The notes beneath the pieces were generated by a model. It saw only the letters and a list, made by a program, of their open reading frames with translations, ran no database searches and was not told where the DNA came from. Positions 1-6,186 of a DNA stretch of 8,229 nt are shown here, piece by piece. The translations under genes were made by a program, and so were the position numbers. The stretch spans positions 1-8,229 of the forward strand of contig NZ_CALIBF010000120.1 in NCBI RefSeq assembly GCF_938045465.1, given 5' to 3'. The stretch is from an uncultured Campylobacter sp. Lineage in GTDB: Bacteria; Campylobacterota; Campylobacteria; Campylobacterales; Campylobacteraceae. The stretch's first letter is position 1. Each line of letters starts with the position of its first letter.

Positions 1-289
1 TACCGTGCGCGTCGCGTCTGCGCCGCGACGTTGCGTGCTTGGGCAATCCGTGCGTTGCTTTGTATGCCGCACAAGGCGCCGTCGTTTGAAATTTTACGTG
101 AGGCGTAAGGTGCCTCATCGGTTACAATCACTTGGCATAGCGCGTCTTTCGTGCTTTGCGTCTGCGATCGAGCTTGGAAGCCTGGCTTCTGCGCTCACGT
201 ATGCGCCGCCCTGCGTTTTTTACTGAGCGTGCGTCACGCAGCGTCTGATGCGCGCCGTTAAATTTTAAAATTTAAAACAAAGGAAAAAT
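1..289. other. GC-rich, hairpin-prone spacer upstream of lgt
   Basis: No gene is supported here. Stop codons interrupt most frames; the one longer frame (GTG at 5 to 226, plus strand) encodes an Arg- and Cys-rich peptide without recognisable domain or ribosome binding site. The stretch is rich in GCG/CGC words and in short inverted repeats: 10-16 with 24-30, 99-104 with 112-117, and 227-231 with 235-239. From about 258 it turns abruptly AT-rich (AAATTT-type tracts), which probably holds the lgt promoter, though no clear -10/-35 pair can be assigned. Confidence 0.6.
279..284 (+). promoter_or_regulatory. Ribosome binding site of lgt
   Basis: AAAGGA lies 5 nt before the TTG at 290-292. It supports this non-ATG start: the next residues (Asn-Tyr-Trp) begin the usual Lgt N-terminus, and no in-frame ATG follows until Met29, inside the first membrane helix. 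Confidence 0.7.
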
Positions 290-1108
290 TTGAATTACTG
301 GAACGAAATTTACGCCCACTTTGATCCTGTGGCATTCAGCGCGTTTGGCATAAACGTGCACTGGTACGGCATTATGTATGTTTTGGCGCTACTTACGGCG
401 CTATTTATGGCAAAGTATTTTGTAAAAAAAGACGGCCTTGGCTTTAGCGATAAGATGCTTGATCGCTACTTTATCTGGGTTGAAGTGGGCGTCATTTTAG
501 GCGCGCGGCTTGGATACATTGCGATTTATTCGGGCGAGGCGGCGTGGTATTTCAGCCATCCGTGGCAAATTTTCAACCCCTTTCATAACGGCGAGTTCGT
601 GGGCATTCGCGGTATGAGCTATCACGGCGCTGTCGTCGGATTCGTGATCGCGACGGTTTGGTTTTGCAAAAAATTTAAAACCGATATGTGGGCGCTGCTC
701 GATCTCGTGGCACTTAGCGTGCCGCTTGGATATTTTTTCGGGCGCGTGGGGAATTTTTTAAATCAGGAGCTTTTCGGGCGCGAGACGAGCGAGCCGTGGG
801 GGATTTTGGTAGGCGGCACATTACGTCACCCAAGCCAGCTTTACGAAGCGGTTTTGGAAGGACTGGTAATTTTCGTGATTTTATTTTTCTACCGTAAATT
901 TAAGAAATTTAACGGCGAGCTGATATGTCTGTACGCGATGCTATATACGGCGTTTAGATTTTTCGTAGAATTTTTTAGGCAGCCGGACGATGGGCTTGGG
1001 TTTATATTTTTAAATTTATCGATGGGGCAAATTTTATCTTTAGTAATGTTTTTGATAGCAGTTTTCTTAAAGCAGTCTTTGAAGAAAAAACTAATTTGCA
1101 GAAATTAA
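290..1108 (+). CDS. lgt: Prolipoprotein diacylglyceryl transferase (Lgt)
   Basis: Lgt transfers a diacylglyceryl group from phosphatidylglycerol to the lipobox cysteine of prolipoproteins in the inner membrane, the first step of lipoprotein maturation. The 272-aa product has about seven hydrophobic segments. It carries RGMSYHG at 107-113, whose His112 matches the essential His103 of E. coli; the family signature GRxGNFxNxE at 151-160 (Arg152, Asn155); HPSQLYEA at 180-187; and a late Arg230 in FFRQPD, before MGQIL at 245-249. Length is normal for the family. One small variation is HGA instead of the common HGG after the catalytic His. The start is TTG with a good Shine-Dalgarno sequence. It stands 94 nt upstream of frdC on the same strand, with no obvious terminator between, so read-through into frd is possible. 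Functionally it is unrelated to fumarate respiration. Confidence 0.96.
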   Translation: MNYWNEIYAHFDPVAFSAFGINVHWYGIMYVLALLTALFMAKYFVKKDGLGFSDKMLDRYFIWVEVGVILGARLGYIAIYSGEAAWYFSHPWQIFNPFHNGEFVGIRGMSYHGAVVGFVIATVWFCKKFKTDMWALLDLVALSVPLGYFFGRVGNFLNQELFGRETSEPWGILVGGTLRHPSQLYEAVLEGLVIFVILFFYRKFKKFNGELICLYAMLYTAFRFFVEFFRQPDDGLGFIFLNLSMGQILSLVMFLIAVFLKQSLKKKLICRN

Positions 1109-1131
1109 ATTAATCTAAAGTTAAAAAGTAA

Positions 1132-1137
1132 TATAAT
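1132..1137 (+). promoter_or_regulatory. Candidate upstream -10 box of frdCAB
   Basis: A perfect TATAAT 66 nt before the frdC start. Transcription would begin around 1144, inside the TTTACA-N4-TGTAAA dyad, so a protein bound to the dyad would repress from here. No clear -35 is visible, which is usual for Campylobacter sigma-70 promoters. It competes with the box at 1176-1181; the sequence alone does not decide. Confidence 0.35.
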
Positions 1138-1140
1138 CTC

Positions 1141-1156
1141 TTTACAAAAATGTAAA
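1141..1156 (+). promoter_or_regulatory. Perfect 16-nt dyad, possible Crp/Fnr-type operator of frdCAB
   Basis: TTTACA-AAAA-TGTAAA is a perfect inverted repeat with 6-nt arms and a 4-nt spacer. Its half-site layout (TT...N4...AA) resembles Fnr/NssR-type sites, which have the same N4 spacer, but the core bases differ. Its centre (1148.5) lies about 40 nt before the start expected from the -10 box at 1176-1181, the usual class II activator position, and overlaps the start expected from the -10 box at 1132-1137. The dyad is seen; the regulator is inferred. Confidence 0.45.
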
Positions 1157-1175
1157 TTTTCGTTTAGCGGGGATT

Positions 1176-1181
1176 TATAAT
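1176..1181 (+). promoter_or_regulatory. Candidate downstream -10 box of frdCAB
   Basis: TATAAT 21 nt before the start codon of frdC, giving an expected transcription start near 1188 and a short leader that still contains the AAGGAG ribosome binding site at 1192-1197. The dyad at 1141-1156 would sit at about -40, taking the place of a -35 element. Confidence 0.4.
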
Positions 1182-1202
1182 CATCTTTTTTAAGGAGAAC
1201 CT

Positions 1203-1886
1203 ATGCTAGGTCGCATTGAAGGCTTTACGGGCAGATCCATAGACGGCAAAAAAAGCCGCATTATGGCTTTGCAAGACGTGGCGCAAAGCATCAGCGGGCT
1301 GATTTTGGCCTGTTTTATGCTGTGTCATATGATATTTACCGGCACGATTTTGATCGGTAAGGGCGCGTTTGAGGGCGTCGTACATTTTGCCGAACCGGGC
1401 GGAATTTATTTCGTTACAAACATCGTCGCTTTTGTAATTTTCGTGATTTTCGTGATTCACGCGTTTTTGGCGATGAGAAAATTTCCGGCTAACTACGCCG
1501 CTTACAGAGCGTTTAAAGCGCACAAAATGCGAATGAAGCATTGCGACACGACGCTTTGGTGGTTTCAGTTTTGGACGGGATTTTTCCTATTTTTCTTTGC
1601 GGCGGCTCATATTTTAATGATCGTATTCGGTCCGAAAATTACCGCAGATCTTGCTATCGCGAGATTCGGACAGCTTCATCTATTTTATTTTGTTTTATTG
1701 ATTTTCGTAGTAACTCACGCTAGCATCGGAATTTATAGATTATATATGAAATGGATCAGCATAGACGGCACGAAGGCGGAAATTCAAAGTAAAAGAGCCC
1801 TCATCAAAAAGACGGTTTTCATCGTTTGGGGTGCATTTTTCTTGCTTTCTATCATCGCCGATTTCAAATGGTTAAGTTTAGAATAG
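1203..1886 (+). CDS. frdC: Fumarate reductase dihaem cytochrome b subunit (FrdC)
   Basis: Membrane anchor of quinol:fumarate reductase; it oxidises menaquinol and passes electrons through two b haems to FrdB. The 227-aa product has five membrane helices, roughly 23-51, 69-92, 116-142, 157-184 and 201-219. Against the Wolinella protein (from memory, about 256 aa), the haem ligands H44, H93, H143 and H182 match H42, H86, H136 and H172, and K100 matches K93 in the conserved AMRKFP. DTTLWW at 115-120 and GIYRLYMKW at 176-184 are also typical. E66, near the quinol site, may be E64 by ungapped alignment. Odd points: Glu180 of the proposed proton (E-) pathway corresponds to Val170 here, and the C-terminal tail is about 30 residues shorter. 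Start ATG with AAGGAG at 1192-1197; frdA follows after 10 nt. Confidence 0.95.
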   Translation: MLGRIEGFTGRSIDGKKSRIMALQDVAQSISGLILACFMLCHMIFTGTILIGKGAFEGVVHFAEPGGIYFVTNIVAFVIFVIFVIHAFLAMRKFPANYAAYRAFKAHKMRMKHCDTTLWWFQFWTGFFLFFFAAAHILMIVFGPKITADLAIARFGQLHLFYFVLLIFVVTHASIGIYRLYMKWISIDGTKAEIQSKRALIKKTVFIVWGAFFLLSIIADFKWLSLE

Positions 1887-1896
1887 GGAGTTTAGG

Positions 1897-3915
1897 ATGA
1901 ATGTAATATATTGCGATTCTTTAGTTATTGGCGGCGGTTTGGCGGGCTTAAGAGCTGCGATCGCTACCGGAGAGAAGGGGCTTAGCACTATCGTTTTGAG
2001 TCTGATCCCAGTTAAGCGCTCGCACTCTGCGGCAGCCCAAGGCGGTATGCAGGCGTCTCTGGGAAATTCCAAGATGAGCGAGGGCGACAATGAGGACGTG
2101 CACTTTGCCGATACCGTAAAAGGAAGCGACTGGGGCTGTGATCAGGATGTCGCTAGGATGTTTGCGCAAACGGCGCCTAAAGCAATCCGCGAGCTTGCGG
2201 GCTGGGGCGTTCCTTGGACCAGGATTACTAGAGGCGAGCGAAGCGCTATTATCAACGCTCAAAAAACCACGATTACCGAAAAAGATGAGGTTCACGGGCT
2301 TATCCACAGCCGCGACTTCGGCGGTACGAAAAAATGGCGAACCTGCTATACCGCCGATGCTACGGGACATACGATGCTTTTTGCCGTTGCGAACGAAGCG
2401 CTAAAGCATAACGTAGATATTCATGATAGAAAAGAAGCGATCGCGCTAATTCACGCAAACAACCGCTGCTACGGCGCAATCGTGCGTGATTTGGTTACCG
2501 GCGAGCTGATCGCATACGTCTCAAAGGGCACGCTGATCGCTACCGGCGGCTACGGCAGAGTGTATAAACACACCACAAACGCCGTCGTTTGCGAGGGTAT
2601 AGGTGCTGCTATCGCGCTTGAGACGGGCGTCGCGCAGCTTGGAAATATGGAAGCGGTGCAGTTTCACCCAACCCCTATCGTTCCGAGCGGAATTTTACTT
2701 ACCGAAGGCTGCCGCGGCGACGGCGGAATTTTACGCGATGTGGATGGCTACCGCTTTATGCCGGATTATGAACCGGAGAAAAAGGAGCTTGCTAGCCGCG
2801 ACGTCGTAAGTCGCCGCATAATGGAGCATATCCGCGCAGGTAAGGGGGTAAAGAGCCCTTACGGCGAGCACGTTTGGCTTGACATATCAATCCTCGGACG
2901 CGAGCATATCGAGAAAAATTTACGCGACGTGCAAGAAATTTGCGAAATTTTCAACGGCATCGATCCTGCCGACACCGAGGTAATAACCGACGAGCAGGGC
3001 AGGAAGCGCGGCAAGGGCTGGGCTCCGATCCTTCCTATGCAGCACTACTCGATGGGTGGCATCAAAACAAAAGCTACGGGCGAGAGTCCAACGCTAGCTG
3101 GACTTTTCAGCGCCGGCGAGGCTGCGTGCTGGGATATGCACGGCTTTAACCGCTTGGGCGGAAATTCCGTCGCCGAAACCGTCGTCGCAGGAATGATCGT
3201 GGGCGAGTATTTTGCGGAGTATTGCCAAGGACACGATGTCGATATCAATACGCACGATATCGAAAAATTCGTAGATAAAGAGAAAAATTACATTAAAAGC
3301 CTGCTTGAAAAAGAGGGTAAATTTAACGTATTCGAGATAAAAAACAAGATGAAAGACGTTATGTGGGAGCACTGCGCGATCTTCCGTACCGGCGAGGGAT
3401 TAGCCAAAGCCGTAAAAGAGCTCGAGGAGCTTTATAAGCAATCTTTGGACGTCAAAGTAAGCAATAAAGAGCCTTTCGGAAACCCAGAGCTCGAGGAGGC
3501 TTATCGCGTACCGAAGATGCTAAAGCTTGCGCTTTGTATCGCCAAGGGTGCGCTTGATCGCACAGAAAGCCGCGGCGCGCACTTCCGCGAGGATTATCCG
3601 AAACGCGACGATCTAAACTGGCTAAAACGAACGCTTGCAAACTGGAAAGAGGGCGATACTATGCCTACTCTAAGCTACGAGCCGCTTGATATTATGAAGA
3701 TGGAGATGCCGCCTGCATTCCGCGGATACGGCGCCAAAGGCAATATCATCGAGCATCCCGACAGCGCCGTGCGCCAAAAAGAGGTCGATGAAATTCGCGA
3801 GAAAATGCAAGCCGAGGGCAAAGGCAGATATGAAATTCAAGAGGCATTGATGCATTATGAATTGCAGCCAAAATACAAAGCACCTAACGAAAGAGCAGGT
3901 ATAGGATATGAGTAG
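1897..3915 (+). CDS. frdA: Fumarate reductase flavoprotein subunit (FrdA)
   Basis: Catalytic subunit on the cytoplasmic face; it reduces fumarate to succinate with covalently bound FAD. The 672-aa sequence opens with a Rossmann dinucleotide motif (GGGLAGL, 12-18) and RSHSAAAQGG at 41-50, where His43 is the FAD-linkage residue. Active-site residues are in place: His257 in QFHPTP, Arg301 in ASRDVVSRR, His383 in MQHYSMGGI, Arg419 in GFNRLGGNS. The first three-hundred-odd residues keep Wolinella numbering; a 14-residue charged insertion at about 359-374 shifts the rest and accounts for most of the extra length (Wolinella about 656 aa). There is no twin-arginine signal, so this is the cytoplasmic enzyme rather than the periplasmic methylmenaquinol-type one. 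Start ATG is preceded by AGGGAG at 1885-1890. The end overlaps frdB by 8 nt, implying translational coupling. Confidence 0.98.
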   Translation: MNVIYCDSLVIGGGLAGLRAAIATGEKGLSTIVLSLIPVKRSHSAAAQGGMQASLGNSKMSEGDNEDVHFADTVKGSDWGCDQDVARMFAQTAPKAIRELAGWGVPWTRITRGERSAIINAQKTTITEKDEVHGLIHSRDFGGTKKWRTCYTADATGHTMLFAVANEALKHNVDIHDRKEAIALIHANNRCYGAIVRDLVTGELIAYVSKGTLIATGGYGRVYKHTTNAVVCEGIGAAIALETGVAQLGNMEAVQFHPTPIVPSGILLTEGCRGDGGILRDVDGYRFMPDYEPEKKELASRDVVSRRIMEHIRAGKGVKSPYGEHVWLDISILGREHIEKNLRDVQEICEIFNGIDPADTEVITDEQGRKRGKGWAPILPMQHYSMGGIKTKATGESPTLAGLFSAGEAACWDMHGFNRLGGNSVAETVVAGMIVGEYFAEYCQGHDVDINTHDIEKFVDKEKNYIKSLLEKEGKFNVFEIKNKMKDVMWEHCAIFRTGEGLAKAVKELEELYKQSLDVKVSNKEPFGNPELEEAYRVPKMLKLALCIAKGALDRTESRGAHFREDYPKRDDLNWLKRTLANWKEGDTMPTLSYEPLDIMKMEMPPAFRGYGAKGNIIEHPDSAVRQKEVDEIREKMQAEGKGRYEIQEALMHYELQPKYKAPNERAGIGYE

Positions 3916-4645
3916 AAAAATAACAATAAAGGCATTTAAGTATAATCCGCTAAGTAAAATTTCAAAGCCGCACTTCGCTACTTACGAGATCGAAGAGACC
4001 GACGGAATGACGTTGTTTATCGCGCTTAACGTGATTCGTGAGAAATTTGATCCAGAGCTAAGCTTCGACTTCGTTTGCCGCGCGGGTATCTGCGGTAGCT
4101 GCGGTATGCTCGTAAACGGCAAGCCGCAGCTTGCGTGCCGTACGCTTACTAAGGATTATCCGGACGGCGTGATCGAGCTTATGCCGCTTCCATTTTTTAA
4201 GTTGCTAAAAGACCTCAGCGTTGATACGGGCAACTGGATGAACGCGATGAGCAAACGCGTAGAGAGCTGGATCCACACCGATCACGAAACCGACATCTCA
4301 AAGCTTGAGGAGAAGGTCGAACCTGAGGTCGCGCAGGAGGTTTTCGAGCTGGATCGCTGCATCGAGTGCGGCATCTGCGTGGCGAGCTGCGGTACCGCGA
4401 TAATGCGAAAGGATTTCATCGGTGCCGTCGGTATCAACCGCATAGCGCGCTTTCAGATCGATGCGCTGGATAAACGCAGCGACGAGGATTTTTACGAACT
4501 AATCGGCGATGATGACGGAGTATTCGGCTGTATGACGCTGCTAGGCTGCGAAGACCACTGCCCTAAGCACCTTCCGCTTCAAAGCAAAATCGCATATGTT
4601 CGCCGCAAGCTTGCCGCTCAGGGCAAATGCGGCTGCGGCAAATAA
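3908..4645 (+). CDS. frdB: Fumarate reductase iron-sulfur subunit (FrdB)
   Basis: Electron wire between FrdC and FrdA. The 245-aa protein has an N-terminal plant-type ferredoxin domain with [2Fe-2S] ligands C57, C62, C65 and C77, and a C-terminal bacterial ferredoxin-type domain. There C151, C154, C157 and C218 should bind the [4Fe-4S] cluster and C161, C208 and C214 the [3Fe-4S] cluster. All eleven cysteines fall at the numbers I recall for Wolinella FrdB. The tail ends CGCGK, with two extra cysteines (241 and 243) not expected to be cluster ligands. The ATG lies inside the last codons of frdA (8-nt overlap), with a modest AGGA at 3903-3906. It is the last gene of the operon: the terminator stem begins at its stop codon. 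Confidence 0.98.
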   Translation: MSRKITIKAFKYNPLSKISKPHFATYEIEETDGMTLFIALNVIREKFDPELSFDFVCRAGICGSCGMLVNGKPQLACRTLTKDYPDGVIELMPLPFFKLLKDLSVDTGNWMNAMSKRVESWIHTDHETDISKLEEKVEPEVAQEVFELDRCIECGICVASCGTAIMRKDFIGAVGINRIARFQIDALDKRSDEDFYELIGDDDGVFGCMTLLGCEDHCPKHLPLQSKIAYVRRKLAAQGKCGCGK

Positions 4646-4675
4646 AATTTAAGCGGGTTCTTCCCGCTTAAATTT
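4645..4675 (+). terminator. Intrinsic terminator of frdCAB
   Basis: A perfect 13-bp stem (4645-4657 with 4663-4675) around the 5-nt loop TTCTT. The loop-proximal part is the GC-rich AAGCGGG/CCCGCTT; the base is AAATTT. The T-tract after the stem is short and broken, so the pairing AAATTT arm must supply the U-rich part. It starts at the last base of the frdB stop codon and isolates frd from the genes downstream. Confidence 0.85.
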
Positions 4676-4810
4676 ATCTTCCAATTTTATAAATTTTACC
4701 TCGATAGACAAATTCCAAAATGCTTGAGTCAGACAAGCGAAGTAGCTTTAAATTTAATACTATCCCAAGCGATAAAGAAGTAAAATATGAAATCGCTTAA
4801 GATCGCTAGC

Positions 4811-4815
4811 GAGGG
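4811..4815 (+). promoter_or_regulatory. Ribosome binding site of the 4822 membrane-protein gene
   Basis: GAGGG lies 6 nt before the ATG at 4822 and supports that start. In the spacer 4676-4821 I see only a weak inverted repeat (AAGCGAT 4767-4773 with ATCGCTT 4792-4798) and AT-rich sequence that must hold the promoter, but no box I would assign. Confidence 0.55.
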
Positions 4816-4821
4816 ATAAGG

Positions 4822-5688
4822 ATGAACGAAGCAAAGCCCAAAGAGCTAAAGAAAATTCTAAACGAACGACGTCAAAATTTAGAGCAAGGATCGCAAGAAA
4901 ATTCTGACGCTCAAAATTTTGATGCCTTAAATTTTGATACTTCAAAATCCGATACCTCAAATTTAAACGTAGAAGGAAATCTAAAATTTCAAAATTCAAA
5001 TTCCGATGATGCCGCTCCTAATAAAAATTCTAAAACCGGGGCTAGGGATTACGACAAAGATCCGATAGTTATAAAAAATTACAACATTATGCACTTGCTG
5101 TTTTATATCATCATAGCAATCATCATTCCGTCTATTTTCATAAAAATTTTGTATAACAAAGGTTTGATAGATTTATATTATGGCGGTAGAACATATTTGC
5201 TATATAATCAAAATTCAACTTTTATTTTAAGTATTTTATTTTTGTGCCTGTTTGCCTTGTATTGCTATTTTGCAAAAGAAAATGATATTATTATCAACAA
5301 TTCGTACATAACATATTTTAAAAATATATCAAGCGGGTTGGAAATTTTTAAAATAAACAATGATAGCTTTATTAAGAAAAACTATAAATTGAAAATAAAT
5401 GTTTTATGTTTTATTTTGTGTCTGATTTCTCTATTGTCAGGTTTTGGCTATCAAGAAATTATTTTTGTCATTTCTATACTTGTCGTTAGATTTTTGCCAA
5501 TATTCCTATTTTCGATACTTCAAAATAAAAAATTTGAATTTTATAATCCGGGATATTTATGCATTAAAATAAGAACCAAAAAACAGATAGTTCCTTTGGT
5601 TTCAAAAAAAGACACAAAAGAGGTAAGAGAATATTTTTTAAATAAACTCGATATCGATATTAGCGATAAAGTAAATTATTTTATGTAG
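4822..5688 (+). CDS. Unknown four-helix membrane protein with repeat-bearing polar N-terminus
   Basis: I do not recognise this 288-aa protein. Residues 1-80 are hydrophilic, rich in Asn, Asp, Ser and Lys, and probably disordered; 29-48 are four tandem pentads of the form D-[AT]-x-[NK]-[FSL]. Hydrophobic segments follow at about 88-110, 132-150, 192-207 and 212-233, with a Tyr/Asn/Lys-rich loop between the second and third. The C-terminus (about 234-288) is charged and contains KEVREYFLNK at 266-275. That motif recurs in the broken gene just downstream (6046-6066), so the two look like tandem relatives. From about residue 80 the coding sequence is much more AT-rich than frd, suggesting a different origin or relaxed constraint. 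No catalytic motif is seen. The start is supported by GAGGG at 4811-4815. A real gene is likely; function is unknown. Confidence 0.75.
   Translation: MNEAKPKELKKILNERRQNLEQGSQENSDAQNFDALNFDTSKSDTSNLNVEGNLKFQNSNSDDAAPNKNSKTGARDYDKDPIVIKNYNIMHLLFYIIIAIIIPSIFIKILYNKGLIDLYYGGRTYLLYNQNSTFILSILFLCLFALYCYFAKENDIIINNSYITYFKNISSGLEIFKINNDSFIKKNYKLKINVLCFILCLISLLSGFGYQEIIFVISILVVRFLPIFLFSILQNKKFEFYNPGYLCIKIRTKKQIVPLVSKKDTKEVREYFLNKLDIDISDKVNYFM
4906..4965 (+). repeat. Four in-frame 15-bp tandem repeats
   Basis: Four consecutive 15-nt units, each starting GAC or GAT and mostly running GAT-(GCC/ACT)-x-AAT-TTT, encode residues 29-48 of the 4822 gene (DAQNF, DALNF-type, DTSKS, DTSNL). Because units are multiples of three, copy-number change would alter length without breaking the frame. 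Units are degenerate, so the array is not freshly expanded. Confidence 0.6.
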
Positions 5689-5704
5689 TCAAATCCCCCA
5701 ATAA

Positions 5705-6120
5705 AAGAGATATAAACGAGCAGAAAAAGCATTGATAAAGGGCGCACCTATTACAGGTAGTCTTAAATCGTTACAAGAATATTTTTCTGATTTGCCAAAA
5801 ATGTCAGAATTTTTTATCGTATTGGCTCGTTAGGTTTTTTCTTTGTATTTTTGCTTTGCATGTATGTGGCGAATATATTTATAAAATTCGTCATATATTT
5901 TTGCATAAATAAAGGCATAAAGGGATTTAAAATTTTCCCATTTATAAAAGTCGATGAGCCGTGGCATGGCGGATATTTATATTATTCCGTTGTCGTATCG
6001 GCACACTACTATTTGATTTATTTGTATAGCAGTGAAATTTACGACGAAGTTAGAGAGTATTTTCTGCAGAAAAATATAAATATAGACTATATTAAAAAAG
6101 ACTATACGGTTTTTATCTAG
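5705..6120 (+). pseudogene. Frameshifted remnant related to the 4822 membrane protein
   Basis: Two overlapping frames together look like one degraded gene. The first, open from 5705 after a TAA, gives a coding-like peptide ending EYFSDLPKMSEFFIVLAR and stops at 5831-5833. The second, open from 5791, encodes one or two hydrophobic segments and a C-terminus with DEVREYFLQK, matching KEVREYFLNK of the upstream gene, and stops at 6118-6120. One extra T in the T6 run 5810-5815 would join them as ...MSEFFYRIGSLGFFF.... IFIKF...NKG after the first helix also resembles IFIKI..NKG of the neighbour, so the middle helices may have been lost. No ATG with a ribosome binding site is present at the 5' end, and the frame there is closed, so the beginning is missing or further shifted. 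A short functional protein from the TTG at 5851 is possible but less likely. Confidence 0.5.
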
Positions 6121-6126
6121 GAGGAT

Positions 6127-6186
6127 ATGCGAAGGGGCGGTAAATTTAAAACTAAAATTTCAATATTTTTGGTAAGTCGCCACTAA
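6127..6186 (+). CDS. Possible 19-codon leader ORF, or displaced N-terminus of the ankyrin gene
   Basis: ATG at 6127 follows AGGAGG (6119-6124), the strongest Shine-Dalgarno-like string in the accessory region, which overlaps the stop codon of the preceding remnant. The spacing of 2 nt is shorter than ideal. The peptide is basic (MRRGGKFKTK...) and ends at TAA 6184-6186, six nt before the annotated ATG of the next gene. Adding one T to the T5 run 6166-6170 would fuse it in frame to the ankyrin protein. It may be nothing more than chance. Confidence 0.2.
   Translation: MRRGGKFKTKISIFLVSRH

Noticed and set aside
177..189. GAAGCC-T-GGCTTC as a hairpin
   Set aside because: The arms are separated by one base, so an RNA hairpin would have to open several pairs; at most a small DNA palindrome.
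5..226. 73-codon frame on the plus strand at the left edge
   Set aside because: GTG start without ribosome binding site, Arg/Cys-rich peptide with no domain, and an irregular composition matching the surrounding GCG/CGC-rich spacer.
1206..1541. 111-codon minus-strand frame inside frdC
   Set aside because: Lies wholly antisense to a gene with clear haem ligands and membrane helices; composition is that of an antisense shadow.
1948..2370. 140-codon minus-strand frame inside frdA
   Set aside because: Antisense to the FAD-binding part of frdA, with no independent ribosome binding site or domain.
1203..4645. Periplasmic methylmenaquinol:fumarate reductase (Mfr/SdhABE type) as an alternative identity
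   Set aside because: FrdA has no twin-arginine signal, and the membrane subunit is a five-helix dihaem cytochrome rather than a cysteine-rich SdhE-type protein.
4760..4999. Minus-strand frame with regular Leu/Asn/Gln pattern, looking like pentapeptide repeats
   Set aside because: The regular pattern is the antisense reading of the 15-bp repeats in the 4822 gene, which has the better start signal and continues into membrane helices.
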